In this document: positions 5,824-6,102 of the stretch, one piece after another
How the letters are laid out: each line of letters begins with the position of its first letter
Numbering within the stretch: the first letter of the stretch is position 1
Source of the DNA: CAYUCY01 sp964443525
Lineage (GTDB): Bacteria > Pseudomonadota > Alphaproteobacteria > Caedimonadales > Caedimonadaceae
Assembly (NCBI GenBank): GCA_964443525.1
Contig: CAYUCY010000078.1
Span: forward strand, 1 to 6,102
Length of the DNA stretch: 6,102 bases
Direction of reading: 5' to 3'
Notes under the pieces: generated by a model
Seen by the model: only the letters and a program-made list of their open reading frames with translations
Database searches by the model: none
What the model was told of the DNA's origin: nothing
Made by a program: the position numbers and the translations under genes

Positions 5824-6102
5824 TATTGGAGCCGCTCTTATCAATATGTTAACAATTTCAGGGACTCCGTTTTCCCTGAAAGCTTTGCGAAAGAAAGCTT
5901 TGGCTGCCACAGCGTCTCTATGGGCGCGCAGCAAAAAGTCAATGGTATCCCCGAATTTATCGACAGCTCTATAGAGATAGATCCATCTGCCGTTTAAACG
6001 AATATAAGTCTCATCCATACGCCAGCTGCCGCTGACAGGACGCTTGCGACTTCTGACACGCGCGTCAATCAGCCGGACAAATTTTTTCACCCACCGCTGA
6101 AG
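5824..6102 (-). pseudogene. IS6-family transposase remnant, frameshifted and C-terminally truncated, running off the window
   Basis: The reading frame enters from the right edge (LQRWVKKFVRL, the end of the N-terminal DNA-binding part) and continues with the IS6/IS26-type DDE domain: RKRPVSGSWRMDETYI with the first catalytic Asp (codon 6013-6015), then GRWIYLYRAVDKFGDTIDFL and AFFRKAFRENGVPEIVN. IS6 transposases next have an IDKSG motif with the second Asp. Here the frame reads NILIRAAP, but removing one extra AT from the AT-AT at about 5844-5847 restores EIVNIDKSGSN, with the Asp codon at 5840-5842. A 2-nt insertion has therefore shifted the frame. The gene then ends at the right 35-bp repeat, so the last part of the domain with the catalytic Glu is missing and is not found left of the cassette either. 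The 5' end lies outside the window. This is a dead transposase copy. Confidence 0.87.

Overview
The window looks like a draft chromosomal segment of an alphaproteobacterium. This rests mainly on the aspartyl-tRNA synthetase, whose opening (YRTHTCGELR, LSGWIHRLRDHGNLLFIDL) and VNSDQEFPEETRLRYRYLDL block read like alphaproteobacterial AspRS. The AT-rich spacers and the decayed mobile DNA would suit a host-associated lineage such as Holosporales or Rickettsiales, but that is inference. Two runs of exactly ten Ns (253-262 and 3636-3645) are assembly placeholders. Each falls inside a gene, and in both cases the true missing length appears not to be ten.

Layout. Positions 5-1258, minus strand: lemA followed directly (TAA then ATG, no spacer) by a TPM-domain membrane protein, a common envelope pair. 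Positions 1334-1921, minus: an unrecognised, probably exported protein of about 195 residues. Positions 2071-3225, minus: rnd (RNase D, 3'-5' exoribonuclease of tRNA maturation). Positions 3226-3334: divergent promoter region with an inverted repeat made of two extended -10-like boxes. Positions 3335-5168, plus: aspS, followed by a hairpin terminator.

Positions 5225-6102 are accessory DNA. A perfect 35-bp inverted repeat (5225-5259 and 5789-5823) encloses a serine recombinase gene that has lost its N-terminal catalytic serine region and carries Gln where an active-site Arg is expected. The right repeat abuts an IS6-family transposase remnant on the minus strand. That remnant has a 2-nt frameshift just before its second catalytic Asp and then stops at the repeat. 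The left repeat starts at the end of the T-tract of the aspS terminator.

Functionally, rnd and aspS are both tRNA-related and share a promoter region. The lemA/TPM pair is a separate envelope unit. The right end is a mobile-element graveyard whose most interesting feature is the compact 599-bp repeat-bounded cassette without its own transposase. I see no clearly new biological system. The cassette is the best candidate for a second look.
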